From assembly GCA_030754475.1 (NCBI GenBank), contig JASMAE010000423.1:1-22655 (forward strand): DNA of 22,655 nucleotides. Direction: 5' to 3'. Positions 7,883 to 15,867 of the stretch are shown piece by piece; positions within the stretch are counted from its first letter, which is position 1, and the number at the start of each line of letters is the position of its first letter. The notes beneath the pieces are model-generated. The model made no database searches and was not told where the DNA came from. It saw nothing but the letters and a program-made list of their open reading frames with translations. Origin of the DNA: Rhodospirillales bacterium (GTDB lineage: Bacteria > Pseudomonadota > Alphaproteobacteria > Rhodospirillales > JASLLV01). The position numbers and the translations under genes were made by a program.

Positions 7883-8842
7883 TTAAATCCCCGGTTTCCG
7901 GGCGTCCGAGAGAAGTGGCGCCGCCCGAACCCACCACGCGGGCCGGGTGCGTGCGAGCTCGGAGGCCGCGGCCTCGGCGCGCGCGCGCCGGGCGAACAGC
8001 GCAAAACAGGTTGCGCCGCTTCCCGTGACGCGCGCGAGCAGCGCGCCGGGCCGACCCTCAAGCGCCGTCAGCACCTCGTCGATGGCGGGCGCGAGCGAGC
8101 GCGCCGGCGCCGCAAGATCGTTGCGGCGGGCGGCCAGCATCCGGGACAGCTCGGCCGCGTCTTGGGGCGCGCGCTCGAGCCGCGCGGGCGTCGAGAACGG
8201 ACCCTCGCGCGCAGCGTAGACGGCGGCCGTCGAGACCGCGCATCCGGGATTGGCGAGCACCAGCCAGACCGGCGGCATCCGTGGCCCGGCCTCGACGATC
8301 TCGCCGGCGCCGCCGAGATAAGCGGGCCGCGCGAACAGGCAGACCGGGACGTCGGAGCCAAGCCCGCGGCCGACGTCGACCACCCGGTCGTCATCGGAAT
8401 CGAGCCCCCAGAGCGCGGCCAGCGCCTTGAGAGACGCCGCCGCGTCGGACGAACCTCCGCCCAGGCCCGCCGCAACCGGCAGCCGCTTGACGAGCGCGAT
8501 CGCGACCCCAGGCGCGCGTCCCACCCTTCGGGCGAGTTCGCTTGCGGCCCGCAGCACGAGGTTGTCGGGCCCCGCGGGCGTGCGTTTCGCCATCGGACCT
8601 GTGATCCGAAGCGACGGTGCCGGGGCGTCGGTCGCGGTGACGGTGACGGTGTCGCCGACGCCGGCGAAGGCGACCAGGCCGTCCAGCGAATGGCGGCCGT
8701 CGGCGCGGCGGCCGAGGACGTGGAGATAGAGGTTGACCTTCGCCGGGGCCGCGGCCTCCACGCTTTGGCCGCCTTCGGCTTGGCGCGCTTGCGTGGATGC
8801 GGCTCTCGAAGCGTCGCGGCCGGTCGCGTCCTTACCCATCAT
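7883..8842 (-). CDS. ispE: 4-diphosphocytidyl-2-C-methyl-D-erythritol kinase
   Basis: IspE phosphorylates the 2-hydroxyl of CDP-methylerythritol using ATP, the fourth step of the MEP isoprenoid pathway, in the cytosol. This is a GHMP kinase. APAKVNLYLHV near the N-terminus holds the catalytic Lys (K35 from ATG 8842), PVAAGLGGGSSDAAAS (about 122-137) is the glycine-rich ATP loop with D133, and the C-terminal VTGSGATCFALF is the third GHMP motif. From ATG 8842 the protein has 319 residues, slightly long. The ATG ATG start overlaps the TPR gene stop (ATGATGGGTAA), so translation may be coupled. A GTG at 8761, preceded by GAAGGCGG, would give 292 residues beginning right at the conserved region and is a serious alternative. 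The extra N-terminal stretch is low complexity. Confidence 0.95.
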   Translation of the reverse strand: MMGKDATGRDASRAASTQARQAEGGQSVEAAAPAKVNLYLHVLGRRADGRHSLDGLVAFAGVGDTVTVTATDAPAPSLRITGPMAKRTPAGPDNLVLRAASELARRVGRAPGVAIALVKRLPVAAGLGGGSSDAAASLKALAALWGLDSDDDRVVDVGRGLGSDVPVCLFARPAYLGGAGEIVEAGPRMPPVWLVLANPGCAVSTAAVYAAREGPFSTPARLERAPQDAAELSRMLAARRNDLAAPARSLAPAIDEVLTALEGRPGALLARVTGSGATCFALFARRARAEAAASELARTRPAWWVRAAPLLSDARKPGI

Positions 8843-10661
8843 CGCCGGCGGTGGTGCGCGCGGGCGCAGGCAGGCCGTCTTTGAGCTTGTTGGCGATCGT
8901 CTCGGCGACATCGGGCTCGGGCTCGAGTGCGAGCGCGCGGCGCCACTGGAACTGGGCCTCGAGCCGTCGCCCCACCATCCAGTACGAGTCGCCGAGGTGG
9001 TCGTTGATAACCGGATCCTGGGGCCGCAGCTCCACGGCGCGCTCAAGCTCGCGGACGGCCCCGGAATAGTCGCCAAGCCGAAAGTGCGCCCATCCCAGGC
9101 TGTCGACGATGAAACCGTCCCGCGGGCGCAGCTCGACTGCTTTTTCGATCATCCCCGTGGCGCGTTCGAGGTTCATGCCCTGATCCACCCACGAATAGCC
9201 CAGATAATTAAGGACGTAAGGCTGGTCGGGCTCGAGCTCGAGCGCCTTGAGAAAGTCGGTCTCGGCACGTGCCCACTGCTTGGACCGCTCGAGCGCGATC
9301 CCGCGGCTGTACAGAAGCGACCAGTGGCGGCGCTCGACGCCCTCGACGCGGGCCATCGCTCCATCGTAGGCGACGACCGCGCGGGCGAAGTTCTCCTTGC
9401 CGCGCTCGATGTCGCCCAGATTGATTAGGGGGGCGGGATCGTCGGGGACCTCGCGCGCCATCTGGCCCAGCAGCGCCACCGCTTCTTCCGCCTTGTCCAG
9501 CCGGTTCAGGTTCATCGCGATCCGCATGCGCGCCGACCACGAAAACGGCGAGGCCGGATCAACGGCCGCGTAAACCGCGTTCGACTTCTCGAGTCGGTTT
9601 TCGCCCTCGTAAATGCCGGCCACCATGATTTGGGCGAGGGGGAAATCGGGGCGCAGATGCAGTGCCAATTGGCCGAAGATGAGGCCGAGGTCGGTGTCGG
9701 CCTGCTGGCGCAAAGCGTTGGCGACGCCGAACAGCGCCTCGGCGGCGCCTTCAGCCGCGTCGGCCACGGGCCGCTTCGAGGCGTCTCGCCGGAATGCCCG
9801 CAACGCAGGTTCCAGAAGCTGCGAGTTCGGCTGCTCCTCGTCGTATCGCTCGAAGAGGGCCTCGGCCTGGGGCGTCCGCCCCGTCCGTTGGTAGAGACGC
9901 CCGAGAAGTTCGATCAGGCGTAGCGACAGCTCTTCGCCGTTCTCGGCCGAGACGCGGTACGAGGCCTCGGCCGCCTCCAGGCGCCCGCCGATTTCGTTGA
10001 TCAATCCCGTGTGCAGCCGTTGAAGGGCTTGCATTCCGCCCCGCTCGCCCAACGATTCCAATGCGGCGAGGGCGTCGTCCGTCCGTCCTAGCCCGACCAG
10101 CGCCCAACTCCGGAGCAGCGGCACCATGAACGACGCGAGGCCCTCGCGCGGGAGATTGGCAAGCCGGTCTTCGGTCACCGCGAAGCGACCCGCCAGAATG
10201 TCGTCGACCGCGAGCGCGATCACGGCGACCACGTCGACCGCGTCGAGCGCGACCACGCGGCGGGCAAGCGCGAACGCCATGTCCATCTCGCCTTCCATGG
10301 TCCGCATGAAAAACGTCGCGCGCAGGACTTCTGGGGCGCTGGGGTCGCTTTCGATGACGTTCGAGAAGAACTCGGCGGCCTTGGACGTGTCACGCTGCGC
10401 CTGGGCGTGTCGGCCGGCGAGATAGTTTCCCAAGATGGAGGGTTTCGATTCCGTGCCCGTTTCGATACGCGCCGCGTCTTCGCCAAGCTCACCCGCGACC
10501 TCGCTGGCGCAGGCCCCCGACAGGACCAGGATCGCCGCGAGCGCCGCCGCGCGCCGGGCGAACGGGATCGCCCGCCGCCGGGCCCATCGTGCGGTCTTCG
10601 CCGCGGGCGCCGATGTCGCGTTTGGATCCAGGCGTCCAACGGGCGTTTGCGGCCTGATCAT
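8832..10661 (-). CDS. TPR-repeat protein, exported or lipoprotein-like
   Basis: A 609-residue tetratricopeptide protein. The N-terminus is rich in Arg, then a hydrophobic stretch ends in VLSGAC at C51. This could be a lipoprotein signal, although Ser rather than Leu sits at -3, or a type I signal cleaved just after. Pairs of TPR helices fill most of the rest; the clearest repeats are near the C-terminus (YVLNYLGYSWVDQGMNLERA and VDSLGWAHFRLGDYSGAVRE). A role as a scaffold in the periplasm or cell envelope is inferred from the fold only. ATG 10661 was chosen because GAGGAGG lies about 12 bases upstream; a GTG at 10700 lacks a comparable site. It precedes ispE with an 11-base overlap, so the two are probably one operon. 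Confidence 0.88.
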   Translation of the reverse strand: MIRPQTPVGRLDPNATSAPAAKTARWARRRAIPFARRAAALAAILVLSGACASEVAGELGEDAARIETGTESKPSILGNYLAGRHAQAQRDTSKAAEFFSNVIESDPSAPEVLRATFFMRTMEGEMDMAFALARRVVALDAVDVVAVIALAVDDILAGRFAVTEDRLANLPREGLASFMVPLLRSWALVGLGRTDDALAALESLGERGGMQALQRLHTGLINEIGGRLEAAEASYRVSAENGEELSLRLIELLGRLYQRTGRTPQAEALFERYDEEQPNSQLLEPALRAFRRDASKRPVADAAEGAAEALFGVANALRQQADTDLGLIFGQLALHLRPDFPLAQIMVAGIYEGENRLEKSNAVYAAVDPASPFSWSARMRIAMNLNRLDKAEEAVALLGQMAREVPDDPAPLINLGDIERGKENFARAVVAYDGAMARVEGVERRHWSLLYSRGIALERSKQWARAETDFLKALELEPDQPYVLNYLGYSWVDQGMNLERATGMIEKAVELRPRDGFIVDSLGWAHFRLGDYSGAVRELERAVELRPQDPVINDHLGDSYWMVGRRLEAQFQWRRALALEPEPDVAETIANKLKDGLPAPARTTAGDDG

Positions 10662-10783
10662 ATGATTGGGTTTCCTCCTCGTTCTTCGTAGTGGATGCAC
10701 GTCGAGGCGGCCCTATCCACCGGGCAAACGCGCACACGCATCAGTGTACGAATGACCGCGCCCGGCGGGCGAAGAACGGCGGC

Positions 10784-10813
10784 AGTGTATCCGAGCCGGC
10801 GTTCCCGCTTCAA
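10784..10813 (-). promoter_or_regulatory. Candidate sigma-70-type promoter for the TPR-ispE unit
   Basis: On the minus strand TTGAAG (10813-10808) and TACACT (10789-10784) are separated by 18 bases, and the gene start follows about 120 bases later. The two hexamers match the general consensus at four positions each. This is by eye only, in a GC-rich background where such matches are less frequent than in AT-rich DNA. Between 10662 and 10880 I see no other feature. Confidence 0.3.
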
Positions 10814-10881
10814 ACCCCAACTCGCGCCTCGACCACTATCTGACCAAATTCGAACCGTACGAGCGGAATTATTTGCGCCGT

Positions 10882-11167
10882 AGCTAGAGCGGATCGCGTT
10901 CGATTGGAACCGCGATGCGGTTGCAACCAAACGCGCCCACCCGCTCGATCTCAATAAATATAGACCAGATTCACGTGGTCGGCGGATCGCCCCAGGCGAT
11001 TCCGACGGACCGCGATCTGGTCTATACGCGTCTATACGCGCTTCGCATTTTTATGTGCGATGTGCGATGTGGGGCATCGGCAAAGATGCGTGGGCGACGC
11101 CACGGAGCAATTGGACCCGGCCTTCGTTGGGGCAAATCGTTTCAATCCGGTCGCAAGGTGCTCTAGC
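10882..11167. repeat. Intergenic hairpin repeat, long copy with inverted ends
   Basis: The element starts with GCTAGAGCGGATCGCG (10882 on) and ends with an inverted GCTCTAG at 11160-11166. Read on the minus strand, the right end also shows a GATTGAAACG stretch resembling the GATTGGAACCG of the left end. Inside it are a perfect 12-base inverted repeat TATAGACCAGAT (10959-10970) / ATCTGGTCTATA (11015-11026), an inner hairpin GTCGG..GATCGCC/GGCGATTCCGAC, a small hairpin AACCGC-GAT-GCGGTT, and a tandem duplication of TCTATACGCG (11021-11040). The core matches the copy at 1544-1629. No ORF with coding character is present. It fills most of the 520-base gap between the TPR and ETF-QO genes. Confidence 0.65.
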
Positions 11168-11181
11168 ACCAAGGCCGGCCC

Positions 11182-12813
11182 TCACATGTTCGGGTAGTTG
11201 GGACCGCCGCCGCTCTCGGGCACCGTCCATTCGATGTTCTGGCCGGGATCCTTGATGTCGCAGCACTTGCAGTGCACGCAGTTGACCGCATTGATCTGAA
11301 GGCGCTTGGCGCTGCCGCCCTCGTCAAGAAACTCGTAGACGCCGGCCGGGCAATAACGCTGCTCGGGCCCGTCGTAGAGAGCGAGGTTCAGGCGAACCGG
11401 AACCTCGGCGTCCCCGAGCCGCAGGTGCACCGGTTGGTCCTCTTCGTGGATGGTGTTCGAAAGATAGACCGACGACGTCCGGTCGAAGGTGAGGACTCCG
11501 TCGGGCTTCGGATAGGCGATCGGCGTCTGATCGCGAGCGGGCTTGAGACGCGTGTGGTCCGGGACATGGGGGAACGTCCACGGGGCCCGGCCGCGCAGCA
11601 AATAAGCGTCGATCGCCGAGTAGGCGATTCCGGCCCAAAGCCCGGAGCGAAATGAGGGCCGGATGTTCCGCACCCGGGACAGTTCGTCCCACACCCACGA
11701 CGCTCTAAGGGAATCGACGTAAGATTGGAGGACGGCTTGCGAGCCATCTGCGTCCAGGGCCGCAACTGCGGCCTCGGCGGCCAGCATTCCCGACTTCATC
11801 GCCGTGTGCGACCCCTTGATCTTGGGCACGTTCATGAACCCCGCCGCCGCACCGATCAGCGCGCCTCCGGGGAAGACGAGGCGGGGGATCGACTGCCAGC
11901 CGCCTTCGTTGAGCGCGCGCGCGCCGTAGGCGATCCGCCGGGCGCCCTCGAACAACGGGCGGATGGCCGGATGGGTCTTGAACCGCTGCATCTCCTCGAA
12001 GGGGTCGAGATAGGGATTCTCGTAGTCGAGGCCGACGACGAAACCCACCGCGACCTGGTTGTCCTCGAGGTGGTAGACGAAGGAACCGCCATAGGTGGCA
12101 CGGTCGAGCGGCCAGCCGATCGTATGCGTCACCCTTCCTGCGCGGTGGCGCGAGCCGTCCACCTCCCACAGTTCCTTGACGCCCAGCGCGTAGGTCTGGG
12201 GCTCGGCGTCCGCGCCCAGCGCGAACCGCTCGATCAACGTCTTCGCGAGCGAGCCCCGGCAGCCTTCGGCTAAAAAGGTGTGGCGCGCGCGGAGCTCGAT
12301 CCCCGGCGCGAAGGTGTCCTTGTTGCGGCCGTCCCTGCCGATTCCGGAATCTCCGGTGACCACGCCCTGGACTACGCCTTGGTCATCGTAAAGGACCTGG
12401 GCGGCGGCGAACCCCGGATAGATCTCGACGCCGAGCGCCTCCGCCCGCCCGGCGAGCCAGCGGCAAAGGTTGCCGAGACTGACCACGTAGTTGCCACGAT
12501 TGCTCGTCTGCGGCGGGTGCGGAAGCCGGACCGCGCGCCGAGCGGTCAAGAACATGAACCGGTCTTCGACCGCGGGCGTCGTCAAGGGCGAGTCTGACGC
12601 GCGCCAGTCGGGGAGCAACTCGTCGAGGGCGCGGGGCTCGAATACCGCGCCGGAAAGGATGTGGGCGCCAACCTCGGAGCCCTTCTCAAGCACGCACACG
12701 CCGATCTCGCGGCCGCGCTCGGTCGCCGCCTGCTTCGCTCGGATCGCGGCCGCCAGCCCGGCCGGACCGGCGCCCACGATCACCAAGTCGTATTCCATGG
12801 ATTGGCGTTCCAT
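11182..12813 (-). CDS. Electron transfer flavoprotein-ubiquinone oxidoreductase
   Basis: ETF-QO passes electrons from electron transfer flavoprotein, reduced by acyl-CoA and other dehydrogenases, to ubiquinone at the inner membrane. The 543-residue protein opens with the FAD dinucleotide fold (DLVIVGAGPAGLAAA) and ends with the 4Fe-4S module: C488 in RYCPAGVYE, then C512, C515 and C518 in NCVHCKCCDIKDP. The usual Thr of that last motif is replaced by an additional Cys517. The C-terminal GGGPNYPNM is typical. ATG 12813 was preferred because GAGAGG lies 8 bases upstream; GTG 12822 is too close to that site. The gene is divergent from uracil-DNA glycosylase and stands upstream of the TPR-ispE unit, separated by the long intergenic repeat, so it is probably transcribed on its own. 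Confidence 0.96.
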   Translation of the reverse strand: MERQSMEYDLVIVGAGPAGLAAAIRAKQAATERGREIGVCVLEKGSEVGAHILSGAVFEPRALDELLPDWRASDSPLTTPAVEDRFMFLTARRAVRLPHPPQTSNRGNYVVSLGNLCRWLAGRAEALGVEIYPGFAAAQVLYDDQGVVQGVVTGDSGIGRDGRNKDTFAPGIELRARHTFLAEGCRGSLAKTLIERFALGADAEPQTYALGVKELWEVDGSRHRAGRVTHTIGWPLDRATYGGSFVYHLEDNQVAVGFVVGLDYENPYLDPFEEMQRFKTHPAIRPLFEGARRIAYGARALNEGGWQSIPRLVFPGGALIGAAAGFMNVPKIKGSHTAMKSGMLAAEAAVAALDADGSQAVLQSYVDSLRASWVWDELSRVRNIRPSFRSGLWAGIAYSAIDAYLLRGRAPWTFPHVPDHTRLKPARDQTPIAYPKPDGVLTFDRTSSVYLSNTIHEEDQPVHLRLGDAEVPVRLNLALYDGPEQRYCPAGVYEFLDEGGSAKRLQINAVNCVHCKCCDIKDPGQNIEWTVPESGGGPNYPNM

Positions 12814-12905
12814 TCGGGCCACCTCTCGCGCCGCCGAAACCGAGGCTGGACGTGCCTTATAGCACAGGCTCGCGGGCCCGAGGCGCGATGTCGGCCGAGC
12901 GCTTT

Positions 12906-12929
12906 ATCCGTTTGGTCATCCGTTTGGTC
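12906..12929. repeat. Perfect 12-base tandem repeat in a divergent promoter region
   Basis: ATCCGTTTGGTC occurs twice in a row (12906-12917 and 12918-12929), about 60 bases before the uracil-DNA glycosylase start and about 95 bases before the ETF-QO start on the other strand. A direct repeat near one helical turn in length in a divergent promoter region is a plausible operator. No regulator can be named. Confidence 0.5.
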
Positions 12930-12988
12930 GGTGCGATTCCGCGTGAGTGGACAATGATCTAGGCGCCCGAAACTGGTAGAGTGCGCGG

Positions 12989-13843
12989 ATGGATCCCAGG
13001 TGCGTGCTCGAGTTCTACCTGCTGGCGGGCGTCGACGAATCGATCGGCGAGACGCCCCGGAACCGCTACCGCGAAGCGGGCGACGAGCGACGTTCGGACA
13101 GCAGTTCCGCGCCCCATCGCGCGGAACGCGACCGCGCCAGCCCGACGCGATCCCCGGCGCGCCCGACACCCCAACCGATCGCGGCGCGGCCGCCGGTACC
13201 GCCTGGCGGGGGAGCCGGGGCCGAGACCGCCACCGACGCGCCGGTCAGAACCGCGGTCGGCCTCGCCGCGGCATCGGCGACACTGGACGAGCTGCATCGG
13301 GCGCTCGAGTCCTTTGAGGACTGTGCGCTTAGGCAAACGGCCACCAACCTGGTCTTCGGGGACGGTGCACCGGACGCCCGAGTGGTCCTCATCGGCGAGG
13401 CGCCGGGAGCCGAGGAGGACCGTCAAGGCGTCCCTTTCATCGGTCAGAGCGGACAGCTTCTCAACCGCATGCTCGCCTCGATCGGGCTGGAGCGCGCCGC
13501 GGTCTTCATCTCCAATACCGTCTTCGGGCGTCCACCCGGAAACCGCAATCCTCCGACCGCCGAGATCGCCGCGTGCCTTCCGTTCGTCGAGCGGATCGTC
13601 GAGCTGGTGGACCCCGAGCTGCTGGTGGCGCTCGGCGGCGCGGCCGCGAAATCCCTGCTCGGGATCAACGAAAGTGTCGGCAAGTTGCGTCGCCGGTGGC
13701 TTTCGTATTCCACCCCGCGCCTCGCGCGGCCGGTACCGACCAAGGTCACCTTCCATCCCGCGTATCTGCTGCGCTCGCCGGGGCAGAAACGGGCGGCTTG
13801 GCACGATATGCTCGAGATCAAGCGAAAACTTGGCGAGCTTTGA
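12989..13843 (+). CDS. Uracil-DNA glycosylase, family 4-like
   Basis: A 284-residue uracil-DNA glycosylase-superfamily protein that would remove uracil from DNA in base excision repair. Motif I is GEAPGAEED (from residue 136) and motif II FHPAYLLRSP with H256. The first hundred residues are a Pro/Arg/Ala-rich low-complexity tail, longer than in typical family 4 enzymes of about 200 residues. Of the four Fe-S cysteines of classic family 4 enzymes only two positions keep Cys: C112 (in CALR, where CxxC is expected) and C196 (in AACLPF). The others are R115 and G180. A standard 4Fe-4S cluster therefore looks unlikely. I recall proteins with the same CALK/CALR form in other alphaproteobacteria, so this may be a subfamily trait. 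The start is ATG 12989; the ribosome binding site is weak. The lytic transglycosylase follows on the same strand. Confidence 0.88.
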   Translation: MDPRCVLEFYLLAGVDESIGETPRNRYREAGDERRSDSSSAPHRAERDRASPTRSPARPTPQPIAARPPVPPGGGAGAETATDAPVRTAVGLAAASATLDELHRALESFEDCALRQTATNLVFGDGAPDARVVLIGEAPGAEEDRQGVPFIGQSGQLLNRMLASIGLERAAVFISNTVFGRPPGNRNPPTAEIAACLPFVERIVELVDPELLVALGGAAAKSLLGINESVGKLRRRWLSYSTPRLARPVPTKVTFHPAYLLRSPGQKRAAWHDMLEIKRKLGEL

Positions 13844-13873
13844 GGCCGCCAAGACCGATGCGCTGACGGCCTT

Positions 13874-13897
13874 GGAGGCCCGGTGGGATGGGCCTCC
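13874..13897. terminator. Perfect 8-base stem-loop between the glycosylase and transglycosylase genes
   Basis: GGAGGCCC (13874-13881) and GGGCCTCC (13890-13897) form a perfect stem around an 8-base loop, 30 bases after the uracil-DNA glycosylase stop. There is no T-run after it, so it may be a transcript-stabilising or attenuating hairpin rather than an intrinsic terminator. It also contains the GGAGG that would otherwise serve as Shine-Dalgarno for an ATG at 13888. Confidence 0.35.
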
Positions 13898-13974
13898 GGA
13901 CTTGCCACCGCTACGAGAATCGGTTTATGTCTCGGCCAAGTTGGGGAGAGGGGAAACTCCTGAAACGAAGGTCC

Positions 13975-15867
13975 ATGGCATCGGGTACGTTGGTGTTTCG
14001 TGCGGCACTGGCCGGCGCGGTCGCCGTCGCGACGTCTTTCGCAAGCGCCGGACAGGCGGCCGAAGGCGACGTCGCGGCGCCGTCGCGACTCGGCCCGTCG
14101 GTGTTCCATACATCGGTATCGCCGGTGACGGCGTCTCTGACGCCAGCCATCCGGGACACCGGCGACGAGGCGGGCGAAATCGCCCTGCCCGGAATCCTGA
14201 CCGAGGATGACGCGGCTCGCTACCGGCTGATTTTCGAGCTTCAGGAGGACGGGAATTGGGCCGCGGCCGACCGCGCGATCGCGGAACTGGGGAATCGCGT
14301 GCTGATGGGGCACGTTCTCGCCCAGCGCTACCTGCATCCGACCAAGTACCGCTCGAAGTACGAGGAGCTCAAGGCCTGGATGGCGGAGTACGCGGACCAT
14401 CCGCAGGCCCAGAGGATCTATAAGCTGGCGCTCCGCCGCCAACCCAAGAACTGGCGCCCTCCCGATCCGCCGAAGGGCGCGCACCTCGCGGCCAGCGCGT
14501 TCGAGATCGACGCCGTACGCGCGGCCCCACCGCCGCCACCAAGCAATCTGAGCGCGGCCGACCGCCGCAAGGCGACGGCCCTGAAAAGGCAGATCCACGC
14601 CTACCTTCGACGGGGCTGGACCAAGGCGGCGAAACGGGACCTGCAGGAAGCGGCGACCGAACGCCTGCTCGGCGCATTCGAATTCGACCGTGCGCGGGCG
14701 CGCCTGGGGGCGGGGTATTTCGCCGATGGACGCGACGAATGGGCGCTTGAGTGGGCGAGCCAGGCGGCCGCGCGATCCGGCCGCTATCTGCCAGAGGCCC
14801 ATTGGACGGCCGGGCTCGCGGCCTGGCGTTTGGGCCAATTGGAAGTCGCTGGACGCCACTTCGAAGCAACCGCCGCGACACCCGACACCTCGCCCTGGCT
14901 GATTTCGGCGTCGGCCTATTGGGCGGCGCGCACGCGCTTGGTCTCGGGACAGCCCCACAACGTCAACCGATTGCTCGGTCAGGCCGCGAGCCATCCCTAC
15001 ACCTTCTACGGGATGATCGCGCGCCGCGCGATGGGCCTTCCCCTCGTGTTCCAGTGGCCAGCGCCGAGCGCAGAGCGCTCGGCGCTGGCGGCGCTGGCGA
15101 CCACGCCGGGCGGTCGCCGGGCCCTGGCACTGGCCCAGGTGGAGAGCTTGGAGGCCGCCGAACGCGAGTTGCGCAACGTTTCGGCCGGCGCCAACGACCA
15201 AATCGCGCAAGGCGTTCTCGCGGTCGCCAGCCATGCGCGCATGCCGGCGCTCGCGCTCCGTCTTTCGAAGCTCATGTATCCCGGCGGCGGGTTCGATGCC
15301 GCCGCCTACCCGGTTCCCCGATGGACACCGAAGGACGGCTTCCGCGTCGACCGGGCGTTGATCTATGCCGTGATCCGCCAGGAATCGGAATTCAACCCCA
15401 AGGCCACGAGCCCGGCCGGGGCGCGCGGTCTGATGCAGCTCATGCCGCGCACGGCCAGCTTCGTTGCCAAGGATCGCCGTTTCCGGAGCTCGAAGCGTGG
15501 CGAGCTCTTTGAACCCGAGGTCAACCTTGAGCTTGGCCAAAAGTACCTCGAGATGCTGCTCGACGATCCCAATGTGCAGGGCGATCTGTTTCAGCTCGCG
15601 GTGGCATGGAACGGCGGGCCGGGGAACCTCAGCGCTTGGCTCAAGCGGATGAATTTCAAGGGCGATCCCCTGCTCTTCATCGAAAGTATCCCGTTGCGCG
15701 AGACCCGCATCTTCATCGAGCGTGTGCTCGCGAATCTTTGGATCTATCGCGATCGGTTCGGCCAGTCGACGCCGTCGCTGGACGCGATCGCGCAAGGCGA
15801 TCGGCCGGTCTATACGCGCCTCGATCGCGACACGCTCATGGTGGCCGAGCATGGCGACGATCAATGA
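13975..15867 (+). CDS. Soluble lytic murein transglycosylase (SLT family)
   Basis: A periplasmic enzyme that cleaves the MurNAc-GlcNAc bond of peptidoglycan to give 1,6-anhydro ends. From ATG 13975 it has 630 residues. It starts with a signal peptide (MASGTLVFR, hydrophobic AALAGAVAVATSFA, then a likely cut near SAGQA-AEG), continues with a long alpha-helical superhelical region rich in tandem helices, and ends with the SLT catalytic domain. That domain carries IRQESEFNP with catalytic E470, then SPAGARGLMQLMP and AVAWNGGPGN, the standard goose-lysozyme-like motifs. In-frame ATGs at 13888 and 13927 are alternatives. The first has GGAGG 9 bases upstream, but that lies inside a perfect hairpin and the added residues look non-coding. 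The 3' end overlaps moaB by 17 bases. A 15-base perfect hairpin lies inside the gene at 15057-15089. Confidence 0.92.
   Translation: MASGTLVFRAALAGAVAVATSFASAGQAAEGDVAAPSRLGPSVFHTSVSPVTASLTPAIRDTGDEAGEIALPGILTEDDAARYRLIFELQEDGNWAAADRAIAELGNRVLMGHVLAQRYLHPTKYRSKYEELKAWMAEYADHPQAQRIYKLALRRQPKNWRPPDPPKGAHLAASAFEIDAVRAAPPPPPSNLSAADRRKATALKRQIHAYLRRGWTKAAKRDLQEAATERLLGAFEFDRARARLGAGYFADGRDEWALEWASQAAARSGRYLPEAHWTAGLAAWRLGQLEVAGRHFEATAATPDTSPWLISASAYWAARTRLVSGQPHNVNRLLGQAASHPYTFYGMIARRAMGLPLVFQWPAPSAERSALAALATTPGGRRALALAQVESLEAAERELRNVSAGANDQIAQGVLAVASHARMPALALRLSKLMYPGGGFDAAAYPVPRWTPKDGFRVDRALIYAVIRQESEFNPKATSPAGARGLMQLMPRTASFVAKDRRFRSSKRGELFEPEVNLELGQKYLEMLLDDPNVQGDLFQLAVAWNGGPGNLSAWLKRMNFKGDPLLFIESIPLRETRIFIERVLANLWIYRDRFGQSTPSLDAIAQGDRPVYTRLDRDTLMVAEHGDDQ

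Noticed and set aside
11157..11170. GGTGCT/AGCACC hairpin just downstream of ETF-QO
   Set aside because: Six-base stem with a two-base centre and no T-run; it overlaps the end of the intergenic repeat and is not a convincing terminator.
13888..13974. Upstream starts for the lytic transglycosylase at 13888 and 13927
   Set aside because: The 13888 Shine-Dalgarno is part of a perfect hairpin, and the added residues would give an unusually long segment before the signal peptide; kept only as alternatives.
15809..15820. GGTCTATACGCG inside the transglycosylase gene, also present in the long intergenic element
   Set aside because: Only 12 bases are shared and the surroundings differ; most likely chance.
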